Below, in pieces: positions 62,724 to 64,000 of a DNA stretch of 64,000 nucleotides. The DNA is taken from the NCBI RefSeq assembly GCF_014647415.1, contig NZ_BMPD01000001.1:806001-870000 (forward strand), in the 5' to 3' direction. The notes beneath the pieces were generated by a model. That model made no database searches and was not told the origin of the DNA. It saw only the letters and a program-made list of their open reading frames with translations. The stretch's first letter is position 1. The number at the start of each line of letters is the position of its first letter. This stretch comes from Haloarcula sebkhae. GTDB lineage: Archaea; Halobacteriota; Halobacteria; Halobacteriales; Haloarculaceae. The position numbers and the translations under genes are program-made.

Positions 62724-63899
62724 TCAGAACACGTCCTGCACGAGCGAGAGGGCCTGTTCGCGGTCCTCCCACGGGACGAACACGGAGACCGACGTGGCGG
62801 ACGTAATCACGTCGTAGAGGTGGATGTGGGCGTCGGCCAGCGGTTCGACGACCTGATGCGCGAGCGCCGACTGGCTCGGGTCGCCACCGGTGACGCGGAT
62901 GACGGCGATTTCGTCCTCGACGGTGACCGACGAGAGCGTCTCGTCGTCGACGATGCGGGCGTGCAGCAGCGCCTCGGCTTCCTCGGCGTCGTCTTCGTCG
63001 ACGTAGAACGTCAGCGAGTCCATCCCCGAGGAGTTGGCCTCGATGTTGATGTCCTCGTCCGCGATAGCGCCCGACAGGTCCGCGAGGATGCCCGGGCTGT
63101 TCCGGATGGCCCGGCCGGCGACGGTCACACAGGCGATCGGCTGTTCCTGCAGATCGATGAGGTTCTGGAACTCACCCTCGATAGAGGTGCCACCGGAGAG
63201 CAAGTCGCCGTGCTGGTAGTGGACGACCCGAACGCCGAGGTCGTCGCTCTTGTACGACAGCGCTGACGGCGCGACCACCTCGGCCCCGCGGAACGACAGC
63301 GAACGGAGTTCGTCGACGGAGATTTTGCCGACGTTCCGAGCACCTTCGACGACGCGGGGGTCGCCGGTCATGACGCCCTCGACGTCGGTGACGATGACGA
63401 CTTCGTCGGCGTCCATGTAGTCGCCCATCATCACGGCGCTCGTGTCGGAGCCACCACGACCGAGCGTCGTCACGTTGCCCTGGTAGTCCTCCGCGAGGAA
63501 GCCTGTGATGACCGGGACGACGTCCTTGAGCTGGCCGGCCAGCGCGTGGGCGCGCTTCTGTGTCTCCTCGACGTCGACCTCGCCGTACTCGTCGGTGATG
63601 ATCGGCCAGTCCTCGCTGCCGGGTTCGAGGAAGACGGCCTCGATACCGCGGGCGGCGAGTGCGCCCTTGAGCATCCGAACGGAGGTCCGTTCGCCCATCG
63701 AGACGATTTCGGCGCGGTCCGCGGAGTCGGCGTCGTAGTTGATCTCGTCGAGCAGTTCGTCGGTCGTGTTGCCCATCGCCGAGGCGACGACCGCGACCTC
63801 GTGGCCCTGCTGGACAGCAGCGGCAATCGAGTCCGCAGCCCGGTTGATGCGGTCGCCGCTACCGAGGCTCGTCCCGCCGAATTTGGCGACTACGCGCAT
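62724..63899 (-). CDS. lysC: Aspartate kinase
   Basis: Protein of 391 residues. N-terminal amino-acid kinase domain starts MRVVAKFGGTSLGSGDRIN (KFGGTS, catalytic Lys) and contains GRGGSDTSAVMMGDYMDADE (about 149-168). Two ACT domains follow (about 255-390; AGRAIRNSPGILADLSGAIA), the site of feedback inhibition by lysine or threonine. It phosphorylates aspartate, the first step of Lys/Thr/Met synthesis. The N-terminal ATG is at 63897-63899; the upstream 100 bp holds nothing I can support. Confidence 0.95.
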   Translation of the reverse strand: MRVVAKFGGTSLGSGDRINRAADSIAAAVQQGHEVAVVASAMGNTTDELLDEINYDADSADRAEIVSMGERTSVRMLKGALAARGIEAVFLEPGSEDWPIITDEYGEVDVEETQKRAHALAGQLKDVVPVITGFLAEDYQGNVTTLGRGGSDTSAVMMGDYMDADEVVIVTDVEGVMTGDPRVVEGARNVGKISVDELRSLSFRGAEVVAPSALSYKSDDLGVRVVHYQHGDLLSGGTSIEGEFQNLIDLQEQPIACVTVAGRAIRNSPGILADLSGAIADEDINIEANSSGMDSLTFYVDEDDAEEAEALLHARIVDDETLSSVTVEDEIAVIRVTGGDPSQSALAHQVVEPLADAHIHLYDVITSATSVSVFVPWEDREQALSLVQDVF

Positions 63900-64000
63900 G
63901 CTACCACCGTGCCCGTGTGTACGTGAACCATTGCCCTCGCGTTATCCGTCGCTCGGGATAACTGTGTTCATCTGTGACCGCGTCTCACTGTCGGCAGCGA

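Overview
The window reads as chromosomal DNA of an extremely halophilic archaeon (class Halobacteria), most likely Haloarcula or a close relative. The signs are G+C-rich DNA, very acidic predicted proteins, Tat-dependent lipoproteins (RR motif followed by a lipobox Cys), many genes whose start codon lies about 25 nt after a TATA-like box (leaderless transcripts), archaeal PurO, cytoplasmic chemotaxis transducers and several CPxC mini-proteins. The genus is an inference. No rRNA, CRISPR array, insertion sequence or integrase gene was seen; there is one tRNA (Gln, CTG).

Layout. 0-9 kb: housekeeping and stress genes (cupin, CNNM/CBS protein, Grx-like and redoxin pair, Sua5/YrdC, a stand-alone Cas4-like protein, a membrane-anchored HdrD/GlcF-like Fe-S protein, a channel-like RCK protein, a CinA-N domain protein). 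9.1-13.1 kb: hemB, then a four-gene overlapping DUF4129/DUF7269/DUF58/DUF7519 operon. 13.2-28.7 kb: a nitrogen block, consisting of a PAS histidine kinase coupled to a soluble transducer fused to a KaiC-like domain, amt-glnK-Lrp, two solute-binding lipoproteins flanking cheC, and nitrate assimilation genes nasA, narK and nirA. 28.9-33.3 kb: hemL, a propeller-like protein, a REC-PAS-PAS protein and prs. 33.5-38.3 kb: a block that looks less G+C-rich, with an aldehyde dehydrogenase gene broken by one amber codon, a DASS permease and a PAS-containing soluble transducer. It ends at an orphan copy of the IleS C-terminal tail next to ileS.

42-53 kb: small DNA-repair and nucleotide-handling proteins (uracil-DNA glycosylase, HIT, GIY-YIG), a MinD-like protein lacking its signature lysines, two CPxC mini-proteins, a lipid-anchored metallo-beta-lactamase with DUF3006, a rhomboid protease and leuS. 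53-58.3 kb: a complete BMP-type nucleoside ABC importer. 58.4-64 kb: a PiT-type phosphate permease, UspA, tRNA-Gln, purO, a phosphoesterase, a J-domain/2Fe-2S ferredoxin fusion and aspartate kinase.

How the genes work together: the nitrogen block couples uptake (Amt, NarK, possibly the solute-binding proteins), reduction (NasA, NirA), sensing (GlnK, Lrp) and taxis-type signalling (transducer, CheC, kinase). narK and nasA share an 18-bp upstream element (15/18 identical), and amt and nirA each have a short ORF ending 2-3 nt before the start codon. The two structurally most unusual loci are the transducer-KaiC fusion in this block and the duplicated IleS tail, where a 32-bp near-identical block marks the boundary of an apparent 3'-end replacement.
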